Shown here one piece after another: positions 25,352 to 33,440 of a DNA stretch of 64,000 nucleotides. The DNA comes from Novosphingobium indicum. Its GTDB lineage: Bacteria > Pseudomonadota > Alphaproteobacteria > Sphingomonadales > Sphingomonadaceae. Each line of letters begins with the position of its first letter. Position 1 is the first letter of the stretch. Where the stretch lies: contig NZ_BMLK01000001.1 in assembly GCF_014645195.1 (NCBI RefSeq), positions 62,001-126,000 of the forward strand, written 5' to 3'. The notes beneath the pieces are model-generated. The model saw nothing but the letters and a program-made list of their open reading frames with translations, had not been told where the DNA came from and did no database searches. The translations under genes were made by a program, and so were the position numbers.

Positions 25352-26942
25352 CGGTAAACCTTTCGACGAGGATGCGCGCGACATCCTCCTTGGGCATTTC
25401 GGGAAGCGAGATCACGTCATCCCCGCGAACGATGTGCACGGCATTGGCATCGCCGCCCATCACATCGCCGGAAACGTCGTTGGCGATGATCCAGTCGGCA
25501 CCCTTGCGCTTGCGCTTTTCCTTGGCGTGCTGGATCACGTTTTCGGTTTCGGCCGCAAACCCGATCAGCAGCGGCGGACGGTCGGGGCGGGAAGCCACCG
25601 TGGCGAGAATGTCCGGATTCTCGGTCAGCAGCAGAGCGGGCGGCGCGGAGCCGCGCTTCTTGAGCTTTTCCTTGGCGATATCGGCCGTACGCCAGTCGGC
25701 AACGGCGGCCACCATCACCGCAATGTCCGCCGGAAGCGACCGCTTGACGGCATCGGCCATCTGCAACGCGCTTTCGACATCGATCCGGTCCACGCCCGGG
25801 GGCGTTTCCAGATGGACCGGCCCGGCGACCAGCGTCACGCAAGCCCCGGCGCGCGCCGCAGCGGCAGCAATCGCGAACCCCTGTTTGCCCGACGAGCGGT
25901 TGGCGATGTAGCGCACCGGATCGATGGGCTCCCAGGTGGGGCCGGCCGTGATCAGCACATGCTTTCCCTTGAGCGGCCCGTCTTCCGGTATGGCGTCGAA
26001 ATGCTCCGGTTGGCCGGCCTCACCATGGCGCGATACGAGATGGTTGATCGCATCGGGATCCGTCGGCGGCGCACCACGCGCACTGCCCTTCTTCGAAATC
26101 AGCAACGACCCGGCGGGGCCTTCCGCAGCAGGAGAACTCTGCGTCTCAGGCGCTTCGTCGTGCCCGAACGTGATCGCCTTCTTTGCCTTCTTGAGACCGC
26201 GTGAAATCATCGAGCCGGTCAGCCCGCCGAGGCCGAGATCGTCGGCCGCGCCGTGCTCGGGTTCCGGCTCGCTGAACTGCGGTTGCCATTGCGACGGATC
26301 GGGCTGCGGCTCAGGCTCGGGAAGCCGGGCCGTCTGCGACAGGCCGGGATAGGGCGTGGGCTCGGGCTCGCTGCCGGGCAGCGGCGCCACTTCGACCGGG
26401 CCGAGCCCCAGAACCCAGGAGATACGCTGCCAGATGGCGATGGGATCGGGCAACCGGCCGGGGCCGTACTCGCCGCAGGCCATGGTCCCCTCATCGGGCT
26501 CCATCACATCGACGCCCGCCTCGCGCAGGACCTGCACGTTGCGCATGGTCGCGGCATGCTGCCACATCCGCACGTTCATCGCCGGCACCGCCATGACCGG
26601 CTTGTCGGTCGCCAGCAGCATCGTTGTCGCGAGGTCGTCGGCAATGCCCGAGGCCATCTTGGCCATGAGGTCCGCCGTTGCCGGGCAGACCACCACCAGA
26701 TCAGCCTCGCGGCTGAGCTGGATATGGCCCATCTCGGCCTCGTTCCTGAGATCCCACAAGGTGGTGTAGACGGGCTTTTCGGAAAGCGCGGCGAGCGCCA
26801 TCGGCGTCACGAACTTCGTGCCGGCCTCTGTCACCACGCAGGTAACCTCGCCCCCCTCCTTGCGGATGGTGCGGACGAGTTCGCAGGCCTTGTAGGCGGC
26901 AATACCGCCCCCAACGACCAGAAGGATTCTGGGTCCACTCAT
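25338..26942 (-). CDS. coaBC: Bifunctional phosphopantothenoylcysteine decarboxylase/phosphopantothenate-cysteine ligase with a long extra linker
   Basis: 534 aa from ATG 26942, against about 400-430 usual. The CoaC half (residues 1 to about 190) has [28 protein letters not shown] with the catalytic Asn/Met region, and the flexible flap [10 protein letters not shown] with its Cys just before (MACGEYG). The CoaB half begins [20 protein letters not shown] and has NRSSGKQG and [17 protein letters not shown]. Between them is an extra roughly 120-residue Pro/Glu/Gln-rich, then basic, segment ([34 protein letters not shown]). The enzyme makes 4'-phosphopantetheine for coenzyme A. The insert looks disordered and has no known role. 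Confidence 0.9.
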   Translation of the reverse strand: MSGPRILLVVGGGIAAYKACELVRTIRKEGGEVTCVVTEAGTKFVTPMALAALSEKPVYTTLWDLRNEAEMGHIQLSREADLVVVCPATADLMAKMASGIADDLATTMLLATDKPVMAVPAMNVRMWQHAATMRNVQVLREAGVDVMEPDEGTMACGEYGPGRLPDPIAIWQRISWVLGLGPVEVAPLPGSEPEPTPYPGLSQTARLPEPEPQPDPSQWQPQFSEPEPEHGAADDLGLGGLTGSMISRGLKKAKKAITFGHDEAPETQSSPAAEGPAGSLLISKKGSARGAPPTDPDAINHLVSRHGEAGQPEHFDAIPEDGPLKGKHVLITAGPTWEPIDPVRYIANRSSGKQGFAIAAAAARAGACVTLVAGPVHLETPPGVDRIDVESALQMADAVKRSLPADIAVMVAAVADWRTADIAKEKLKKRGSAPPALLLTENPDILATVASRPDRPPLLIGFAAETENVIQHAKEKRKRKGADWIIANDVSGDVMGGDANAVHIVRGDDVISLPEMPKEDVARILVERFTDALV

Positions 26943-26979
26943 GGACCGGGCTTGTGCAACAGCGGGCATGGACACGCAA

Positions 26980-28185
26980 TTAATTTGAGGGCGGCGCGGG
27001 CGCCCTCGCGCGCGAAAGGGCAGCGGCGGCCAATTGCGACAGCGCCCGGGGTGCAAAAACGATACCGGCGAACATGGCGGGCGCGATCATCGCCCCCCAG
27101 TAGAAGTTGTCCCAGCGCCCGGCGAGCATGAAGGCAAGGCCGTATCCGGCGCTCAGCAGGAAACCGAAGAGGCCGGCCCTGCCCTTGAAGCCAAGCCAGC
27201 CGAACGTCATCAGAACGACTGCGGGACCCGCAAGGAAATGCGGCAGCCAGCGCAGGTTGCTGGCCTGCACGACGTTTCCAAGCCAGCCCGAAAGGCCGCG
27301 TACGACCAGCCAGGGTGCCGAATGCGGATCGCTGGGCAGCACATCGCGCGACACGAGCGAGAGGTGCACCGACAGCGCGGCGAAGAACACGGTCACCAGC
27401 GCAGCCCATGCGGCAGCCTCGCGCCAGTTGCGATACCAGAGCGCCGTCGCGGCCATCAGCAGCACGAACGGCAGTGCATGTTCGCGGATCGCGAGAGCCA
27501 GCGCCGCAGCGCAGAAGGCCGCGCTCCATTTCCCGCCGCGGCCGTTCGCACCGATACGATGCAGGCCGAAGGAGAGGGCGATCAGTCCGCCCGCCCATAG
27601 CTCGTGCAGCGGAAAGTAATGGCGATTGAGGCCGAGCGACGCGCCGACGAACACCGTCGCCGTCGCCAGGCGGCGCAGGCGCGGCGACACACCTTCCTCG
27701 CCGAACCGCCGCCACCAGGCGGCGACAATACCCAGCATCAGGGCGAGCGCGGCAACGATCTGGCCGGGGGTGCCCAGCCAGGCATCGAGATAGGCCAGCG
27801 TCGGCAGCCGCACCGCAAGGCCGGGGTTGACCGGATAGTCGCGTGCACGCTGCAAGGGGACGATGAAGTCGTAGTAGTTCTCGCCCTTGCCGAGACGGTC
27901 GATCGCCTCTTCGTAGAGGGCGATGTCCTCATCGTAGGGTTCGTCCGCTGCGCCTGCCTTGCCGGCAGTGGCCATGGGCCCTTCGACCGGGCCGAGCCAC
28001 GGCGAACGGCTGCTTGGCTTGGAGACCGGGACGAGCGCGGAGGCCAGAAGCAGCGCCGCCAATCCAGCCAGCGCAATGCGCGCTAGCAGAGGCGACCAGC
28101 CAGCGAAACGGTTGGCGTTCACAGCGCCAGCGAGGACGCGCTTGTCCTCCGCTAGCTCAGGAAACTCCAGTACGTGAACGCCCAT
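26980..28185 (-). CDS. Polytopic membrane protein of unknown function
   Basis: 401 aa with about 8-9 hydrophobic segments (RIALAGLAALLLASALV, IVAALALMLGIVAAW, FCAAALALAI, FVLLMAATALWY, AALVTVFFAALSVHLSL and others). A periplasmic-looking loop after the first segment contains EPYDEDIALYEEAIDRLGKG followed by YYDFIVPLQRARDYPVNPGL, which resembles the acceptor-side loop of some GT-C-type glycosyltransferases. Catalytic identity is not provable. GGGGGG precedes the start, and it overlaps ubiB by 34 bases, so it is part of the ubi-coaBC operon. Confidence 0.65.
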   Translation of the reverse strand: MGVHVLEFPELAEDKRVLAGAVNANRFAGWSPLLARIALAGLAALLLASALVPVSKPSSRSPWLGPVEGPMATAGKAGAADEPYDEDIALYEEAIDRLGKGENYYDFIVPLQRARDYPVNPGLAVRLPTLAYLDAWLGTPGQIVAALALMLGIVAAWWRRFGEEGVSPRLRRLATATVFVGASLGLNRHYFPLHELWAGGLIALSFGLHRIGANGRGGKWSAAFCAAALALAIREHALPFVLLMAATALWYRNWREAAAWAALVTVFFAALSVHLSLVSRDVLPSDPHSAPWLVVRGLSGWLGNVVQASNLRWLPHFLAGPAVVLMTFGWLGFKGRAGLFGFLLSAGYGLAFMLAGRWDNFYWGAMIAPAMFAGIVFAPRALSQLAAAALSRARAPAPPSN

Positions 28186-29717
28186 GCGACAGCACCCCCC
28201 AGGATTGCCGACGCACCATAGCCCACCCAGGGGTTACTTTGACGTTTACGCGGCCCGCCAAGACCCAAAATGAGATCGATCTCGGGAAGCGGCGCCTGCT
28301 CGGGCGCGCCGCCCTTGGGCGGGTACTTTTCCTCGAGCCGGCGAACCAGTGCCGGCAGGCGCGCAAGTGTCCCCAGATCCTCGCGCAGCCGGTCGACGAT
28401 CACCGCTTCCGGGCCGAGTTCGTCGCGGATCCAACCCTTCACGAACGGCGCGGAAACGTCCCACATGTTGATGTCGGGGTCGAGCGCGGTGGCCAGACCC
28501 TCGACCATGACCATGGTCTTCTGCAGCAGCAGCAGATGCGGCTGCACCTGCATGTCGAAATCGCGGGTGATGGCAAACAGCCCGTCGAGCATCTGCCCGA
28601 CCGACAACTCGCTCACCGGCTTGCCGCGCATCGGCTCGCCCACTGCGCGCAGGGCGGAAGCGAAATCCTCGACCGAGTGGTAGGAGGGCACGTACTGCGC
28701 CTCGAAGTGGATTTCAGCCACGCGGCGATAGTTGCCGGTCGTCAGGCCGTAGAGGATTTCCGCCAGCCAGAGCCGGGCCTGCCGGTTGATCCGCCCCATG
28801 ATGCCGAAGTCGATGGCGACGATGGTGCTGTCGGCGCGCACGAACAGGTTGCCCTGGTGCATGTCGGCATGGAAGAAACCGCAGGAAATCGCCTGCGTGA
28901 GGAAGGTCAACACCAGCTTGCTGGCAAGCGCGGGCAGATCGTGCCCGGCGGCGCGCAGGCCGTCGATATCGCTCATCTTGACGCCGTCGATCCATTCGAC
29001 GGTCATCACCGAGCCATTGGTACGGTCCCAGTCGATCTCGGGGATCGCATAGCCCTCGATCCCCTTCATCATCTCGGCCAGTTCGGAGGCGGAGGCCGCC
29101 TCGCGCCGCAGATCGAGCTCCCGAAGGGTCCAGCGCTTGAGATTGGCGATGACGGCGCGCGGACGAAGGCGCGATGCTTCGCCGCCCAGCGCTTCGAGAT
29201 GAGCCGCAGCCCATTCATAGGTTTCCACGTCGCGAGTGAACTGCTCGCGGATGCGCGGGCGCAGCACTTTCACCGCCACGGTGCGGCCATCGGTCGTCAC
29301 GGCGCGATGCACCTGCGCGATCGAGGCGGCGCCGATCGGCTGCTCCTCGATGCTGGAGAACAGCGCTTCGAGCGGTCGTTCGAACGTAGTCTCGATCTGC
29401 ATGCGAATGGCCGAGAACGCCACCGGCGGCAGACTGTCCTGCAACGTCAGCAGATTGCGTGCGGGGCCCTCGCCAACCAGATCCGGACGGGTCGCCAGAG
29501 CCTGTCCCAGCTTGATCGCGGCCGGGCCGATCTCCTGAAACGCTCCGGCATAGTCCGGCTCATCGCCCTGCCGGGCCCCGAACCGCGCGAAACGGCACAA
29601 CCGCTTGACCGGAGCGGGTGCATTGCGGTCGTTCTCGATGCCGCGCAGGGCGCCGTGCCGTGCCAGCACGCGGCCCCATTTCCAGAGCCGGGCGATGTGA
29701 GTAATCGGTCGCGTCAC
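28152..29717 (-). CDS. ubiB: UbiB family atypical kinase for ubiquinone synthesis
   Basis: 521 aa. UbiB proteins are ABC1/ADCK-type ATPases needed for ubiquinone synthesis, probably extracting lipid intermediates from the membrane. Visible: the KxGQ motif in AAIKLGQALATRPDL, the Ala-rich loop GAASIAQVHRA, invariant Lys in TVAVKVLRP, catalytic HADMHQGNLFV and the metal-binding DFGIMGRI. Two C-terminal hydrophobic helices (VGYGASAILGGAVAWAFTYW) anchor it. It starts 9 bases after ubiE ends, so they form one operon. Confidence 0.95.
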   Translation of the reverse strand: MTRPITHIARLWKWGRVLARHGALRGIENDRNAPAPVKRLCRFARFGARQGDEPDYAGAFQEIGPAAIKLGQALATRPDLVGEGPARNLLTLQDSLPPVAFSAIRMQIETTFERPLEALFSSIEEQPIGAASIAQVHRAVTTDGRTVAVKVLRPRIREQFTRDVETYEWAAAHLEALGGEASRLRPRAVIANLKRWTLRELDLRREAASASELAEMMKGIEGYAIPEIDWDRTNGSVMTVEWIDGVKMSDIDGLRAAGHDLPALASKLVLTFLTQAISCGFFHADMHQGNLFVRADSTIVAIDFGIMGRINRQARLWLAEILYGLTTGNYRRVAEIHFEAQYVPSYHSVEDFASALRAVGEPMRGKPVSELSVGQMLDGLFAITRDFDMQVQPHLLLLQKTMVMVEGLATALDPDINMWDVSAPFVKGWIRDELGPEAVIVDRLREDLGTLARLPALVRRLEEKYPPKGGAPEQAPLPEIDLILGLGGPRKRQSNPWVGYGASAILGGAVAWAFTYWSFLS

Positions 29718-29726
29718 AGTGGCTGC

Positions 29727-30458
29727 TCAGACCTTCCAGCCCGAGTGGATCGCCACGAGCCCGCCCATGATCGGCTCAACCTTGGTGTGCTTGAACCCCG
29801 CATTGCGGATCATCGCCTCGAATTCGGGCATGGGCGGAAAGCGGCGGATCGATTCGATGAGATAGCGATAGGATTCGGCATCGCCAGCGACCATCTGCCC
29901 GATCTTCGGCACCAGCTTGTGCGAATAACTGTCGTAGACTTCCTTGAAGCCCGGCCATTCGGTGGTCGAGAATTCGAGGCAGAAGAAACGGCCACCGTAC
30001 TTGAGAACGCGGAACGCCTCGGCGAGCGCCTTGTCGATATGGGTCACGTTCCGGATACCGAAGGCGATGGTGTAGGCATCGAAGAACCGGTCTGGGAAAG
30101 CCAGCTCCTCGGCGTTCTGGCGCGACCACACGAGACCGTCGAAACCGCGCTCCATCGCCCGTTCGATGCCCACGTCGAGCATGTCCTGATTGATGTCCGA
30201 GACGGTGATGCTCGCCCCGTGCTCGGCCATGCGAAAGGCGATGTCGCCGGTACCGCCCGCCATGTCGAGGATCTGCTCGCCCTCGCGCGGCTTCACCCGG
30301 CGCACGAACTTGTCCTTCCACAAACGGTGCATGCCAGCGGACATGGCATCGTTCATGACGTCGTACTTGCGCGCAACGGAAGAAAAGACCGCACCGACCC
30401 GGTGCTCCTTCTCCTCGGCGCTGACTTCTTCGTAGCCGAAGGAAACAGTATCGCTCAT
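29727..30458 (-). CDS. ubiE: Demethylmenaquinone/2-polyprenyl-methoxy-benzoquinol methyltransferase
   Basis: 243 aa from ATG 30458; a longer frame to 31142 runs through the divergent TetR gene and is rejected. SAM-dependent C-methylation of the quinone ring. Motif I is LDMAGGTGDIAFRM. FGIRNVTHIDKALAEAFRVL and EFSTTEWPGFKEVYDSYS are UbiE signatures, and the protein ends with MGGLVAIHSGWK, standard for the family. First gene of the operon ubiE-ubiB-membrane protein-coaBC-dut. Its 5' region is shared with the divergent tetR. Confidence 0.95.
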   Translation of the reverse strand: MSDTVSFGYEEVSAEEKEHRVGAVFSSVARKYDVMNDAMSAGMHRLWKDKFVRRVKPREGEQILDMAGGTGDIAFRMAEHGASITVSDINQDMLDVGIERAMERGFDGLVWSRQNAEELAFPDRFFDAYTIAFGIRNVTHIDKALAEAFRVLKYGGRFFCLEFSTTEWPGFKEVYDSYSHKLVPKIGQMVAGDAESYRYLIESIRRFPPMPEFEAMIRNAGFKHTKVEPIMGGLVAIHSGWKV

Positions 30459-30575
30459 ACCCCGCGCTTTAGGCGGATTTGCGCCGGGCGCAAAGGGAGA
30501 TGCGGCAATCCGTCCGCGACGGGGCGATAGCGTGCGAAACTTGTCTGCCGCCCTGCCGCCTCCTAAGCCATCCTC

Positions 30576-31139
30576 ATGGAAGCCAAGCGTGAACCCAGAC
30601 GGCGCGATCCCGCCAAAACGCAGGCCCGGATACTCGATGCCGCTTTTGCGCTGTTCTCCTCGCAGGGCTACGCGAAGACCGGCATGCGCGAAGTAGCCGA
30701 AAAGGCCGAAGTCGCGACATCGCTGGTCGTGCGCTACTTCGGCACCAAGGCCGCGCTGTTCGAGCAGGCGCTGGTTCGCGCGCTCTATGCCCAGGGCTTT
30801 TTCGTCCGCGACAAGGACGCCTTCGGCGAGGAAATGGCGCGGCTCGTCATCAAGGACGAGGAGGCGCGCATTCCGGCGATGATGGTGCTGGCGATTGCCG
30901 ATCCCGAATCGCGCGATATCGCCCGCAAGGTGACCGAACAGGTCGTTCTGAAGTCGCTTGCCGACTGGCTGGGGCCGCCCGATGCGCAGACGCGCGCGCT
31001 GCATATGCTCACACTGATGAACGGCTTCACCATCCAGACCCGCCACCTGCGATCGGGCGATATACCGCCGGAAACCGTGCGCTGGTTTGCGCAATCGCTG
31101 CAGGCGATCGTCGATCAGGGACGTGCCGAAATCCCCTAG
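30576..31139 (+). CDS. TetR family transcriptional regulator
   Basis: 187 aa. The N-terminal helix-turn-helix is clear: RRDPAKTQARILDAAFALFS, then GYAKTGMREVAEKAEVATSL, followed by VVRYFGTKAALFEQAL. The C-terminal ligand domain is not assignable to a subgroup. It reads toward the molybdopterin oxidoreductase gene, which begins 101 bases after its stop. The gap contains the palindrome GTACA-GG-TGTAC, a plausible operator. The regulated gene and the inducer are unknown. Confidence 0.85.
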   Translation: MEAKREPRRRDPAKTQARILDAAFALFSSQGYAKTGMREVAEKAEVATSLVVRYFGTKAALFEQALVRALYAQGFFVRDKDAFGEEMARLVIKDEEARIPAMMVLAIADPESRDIARKVTEQVVLKSLADWLGPPDAQTRALHMLTLMNGFTIQTRHLRSGDIPPETVRWFAQSLQAIVDQGRAEIP

Positions 31140-31177
31140 CAATCGGCTTGCACGGAACCTTACCCTCGTGATAATTG

Positions 31178-31211
31178 GTACAGGTGTACACTTACGGACC
31201 GCGAGAGGTCC
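31178..31211. promoter_or_regulatory. Candidate operators upstream of the molybdopterin oxidoreductase
   Basis: GTACA-GG-TGTAC (31178-31189) is a 12-base inverted repeat typical in size for TetR-family half-sites. It is followed by a second inverted repeat, GGACC-GCGAGA-GGTCC (31196-31211). Both lie between tetR and the oxidoreductase gene. Confidence 0.45.
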
Positions 31212-31240
31212 GGAGCACCGCCTGAGGGAGAGGCACGGTC

Positions 31241-33340
31241 ATGGCAACGCGACACATCGATTACGGCAGTGAAGAGGCCCGGCCGCTTCCGGTGGAGGCC
31301 GAGGACGGCGATCGGATCGAGCACAAGCGCACTTATTGCAAGGTCTGCATGACGAACTGCGGCCTCATCGCCGAAGTCGCCAACGATGAGAAGATTCTCA
31401 AGGTCAAAGCCGACCCGGATCACCCGATCACGCAGGGCTACAGCTGCCCGAAGGGCCGGGCCACCGGGCAGATCCATCACCTCGACCATGCCATCACCAA
31501 GCCGATGATGCGCAAGGACGGCGAACTGGTCGAAGTGTCGTGGGATGAAGCGCTCGACGATATCGGCAAGCGCCTGCGCGCGGTGATCGACAAGCACGGC
31601 CCGGACTCGGTGGGCATGTACTTCGGCAGCGGGCTGGGCCTCGATTCCGCCGGCTACTCGATGGAAGAGGCCTTCTACAAAGCGCTCGGCACACCGCCCA
31701 AGTTCACCCCGCTGACCAACGACACCACCGCCAAGGTGATGATCGCCGGGGCCATGGCCAGCTTCTACGGCATCAATCCCAAGACCGACTACGACAACTG
31801 CCAGATGGTGCTCTATGTCGGCACCAATCCGATGGTGAGCCACGCGCACAATACCGGCATGTTCAAGCCGGGGAACTGGCTCAAGGCGATCAACAAGCGT
31901 GGGGGCGAAGTCTGGGTGATCGACCCGGTGCGCACCGAAACCGCCAACTTCGCGAAGGGCCATATCGCTGCCTACCCCGGTCGCGACTATGCCGTATTGG
32001 CCTGGATCGTGCGCGAGATCCTGGCGGGCGGTCCCTTGAATCCGCAGCAGCCGGTCAAGAACCTGGACCGGCTGCGCTCGCTTCTCGCAGACTATGACCG
32101 GGCCAAGGCCGCCGAGATCGCCGGTGTGCCCGAAGAGCAGCTGCAGGAACTGCTGGACGCCATTCGCCGCCGCAAGATCCTGGCGATCGAAACCGGCACC
32201 GGCACCGGCATGTCCCCCGGCGGCAACCTCACCGTCTGGTTCGCCTGGCTGATCGCGATTCTGACAGGGTCGATGAACGTGAAGGGCGGCCTGTGGATCC
32301 ACCCCGGCGCTCTGTTTCCCTTCGACCAGTTCGTCGATCACCTGCCGCTGCTGGATAGCGCCTTCACGCCCGGCTCGCACGTGCGCCCCGATGTGAAGGG
32401 TATCCTCAACGACTGGCCCTGCGCCGTCCTGCCGCAGGAAATCGAGCAGGGCTACATGCACGCCCTGTTCAATTTCGGCGGCCACCTGTTCCGCTCCTTC
32501 CCCGATGTGAAGGCGCTGCAGGAAGCGCTGCCCAAGCTCGATCTGCTGGTCAGTACCGAGATCACGCACAATGAGCTGAGCCCCTACTGCACACACATCC
32601 TGCCGACCAAGAGCACGGTGGAGCGCAACGAATTCACGCGTTGGGACACGCTCAACTGGAGCGTCAATCTCCAGTACGCTCCGGCGCTCGTCAAACCGAT
32701 GGGCGAGCGGCGCTCGGCCTGGTGGGTGATCTCGCAATTCATGCGCCGCGCCGATCTGCCGGTGCCGAACCATGTGCCGCAGGAGCACAGCGACGAGAAC
32801 GACGAACTGATGCAGGCCTCGCTGCTCGCCACGGCTCGCTGCTCGTGGGAAGAGCTCAAGGAGAAGCGCGTCGTCGAATTCCCGATGGACCTGCCCGCCG
32901 CCTGGGTGGAGCGGCTGTTCGAACGCAACGGCGGGTGGGAACTGGTGCCGGACGAGTTGGAACAGCAATGGCTGCAGTTCCGCGCGGCAGATGAAGCCGG
33001 GCTCGGCAAGCCCAAGCCGCTGGTTTTCACCTCGCGCCGCCAGCGCCGAAAATTCAACGGCCAGATCGGCTTTCTGGGGGAGATCGCCGACTGCCTGATT
33101 CACCCCGATACCGCGGCCGCTCATGGCATCGAAGACGGCCAGAAAGTGCGCGTATCCAACAAGTCGGGCGAGATATTCGTCACCGCCAAGTTCGATCCGA
33201 CAATGCGGGCGGGCGTCTGCTCGATCCCGCACGGGCACCGCGACGCGAACGTCAACAACCTGACCTGCACGCACGACATGGATCCGCTGGGCGGCATGGC
33301 GCACTACAGCGCCGTGCCGATCTCCATCGAACCGGCCTGA
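31241..33340 (+). CDS. Molybdopterin-dependent oxidoreductase (DMSO reductase superfamily)
   Basis: 699 aa. An N-terminal 4Fe-4S motif is formed by Cys33, Cys36, Cys40 and Cys69 (CKVCMTNCG, then YSCPKGRATGQ). The molybdopterin-binding core follows (VSWDEALDDIGKRLRAVIDK, YFGSGLGLDS, VLYVGTNPMVSHAHN, VWVIDPVRTETA) and a C-terminal guanylate-binding domain (DGQKVRVSNKSGEIFV, CSIPHGH). No twin-arginine signal is seen, so it is probably cytoplasmic. In the region where formate or nitrate reductases have Sec or Cys as the metal ligand, I see PLTNDTTAKVM with no Cys or Ser, so the ligand may be Asp or another residue. Substrate unknown. GAGGGAGAGG precedes the start. Confidence 0.85.
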   Translation: MATRHIDYGSEEARPLPVEAEDGDRIEHKRTYCKVCMTNCGLIAEVANDEKILKVKADPDHPITQGYSCPKGRATGQIHHLDHAITKPMMRKDGELVEVSWDEALDDIGKRLRAVIDKHGPDSVGMYFGSGLGLDSAGYSMEEAFYKALGTPPKFTPLTNDTTAKVMIAGAMASFYGINPKTDYDNCQMVLYVGTNPMVSHAHNTGMFKPGNWLKAINKRGGEVWVIDPVRTETANFAKGHIAAYPGRDYAVLAWIVREILAGGPLNPQQPVKNLDRLRSLLADYDRAKAAEIAGVPEEQLQELLDAIRRRKILAIETGTGTGMSPGGNLTVWFAWLIAILTGSMNVKGGLWIHPGALFPFDQFVDHLPLLDSAFTPGSHVRPDVKGILNDWPCAVLPQEIEQGYMHALFNFGGHLFRSFPDVKALQEALPKLDLLVSTEITHNELSPYCTHILPTKSTVERNEFTRWDTLNWSVNLQYAPALVKPMGERRSAWWVISQFMRRADLPVPNHVPQEHSDENDELMQASLLATARCSWEELKEKRVVEFPMDLPAAWVERLFERNGGWELVPDELEQQWLQFRAADEAGLGKPKPLVFTSRRQRRKFNGQIGFLGEIADCLIHPDTAAAHGIEDGQKVRVSNKSGEIFVTAKFDPTMRAGVCSIPHGHRDANVNNLTCTHDMDPLGGMAHYSAVPISIEPA

Positions 33341-33440
33341 GCGACCTTCTCCCCTTGGTGCGCCTTAGGGTTTCCTTAGTGAGACGTCCTGTAGCGTAAC
33401 GCCGGCGCCTATTGTTTGGGCGTGAAGCAGGGTCGGGTCA

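Noticed and set aside
28014..30530. 838-codon plus-strand frame
   Set aside because: Antisense to ubiB and ubiE. The translation is His/Arg-rich and has no family features.
31160..33304. 714-codon minus-strand frame
   Set aside because: Antisense shadow of the molybdopterin oxidoreductase.
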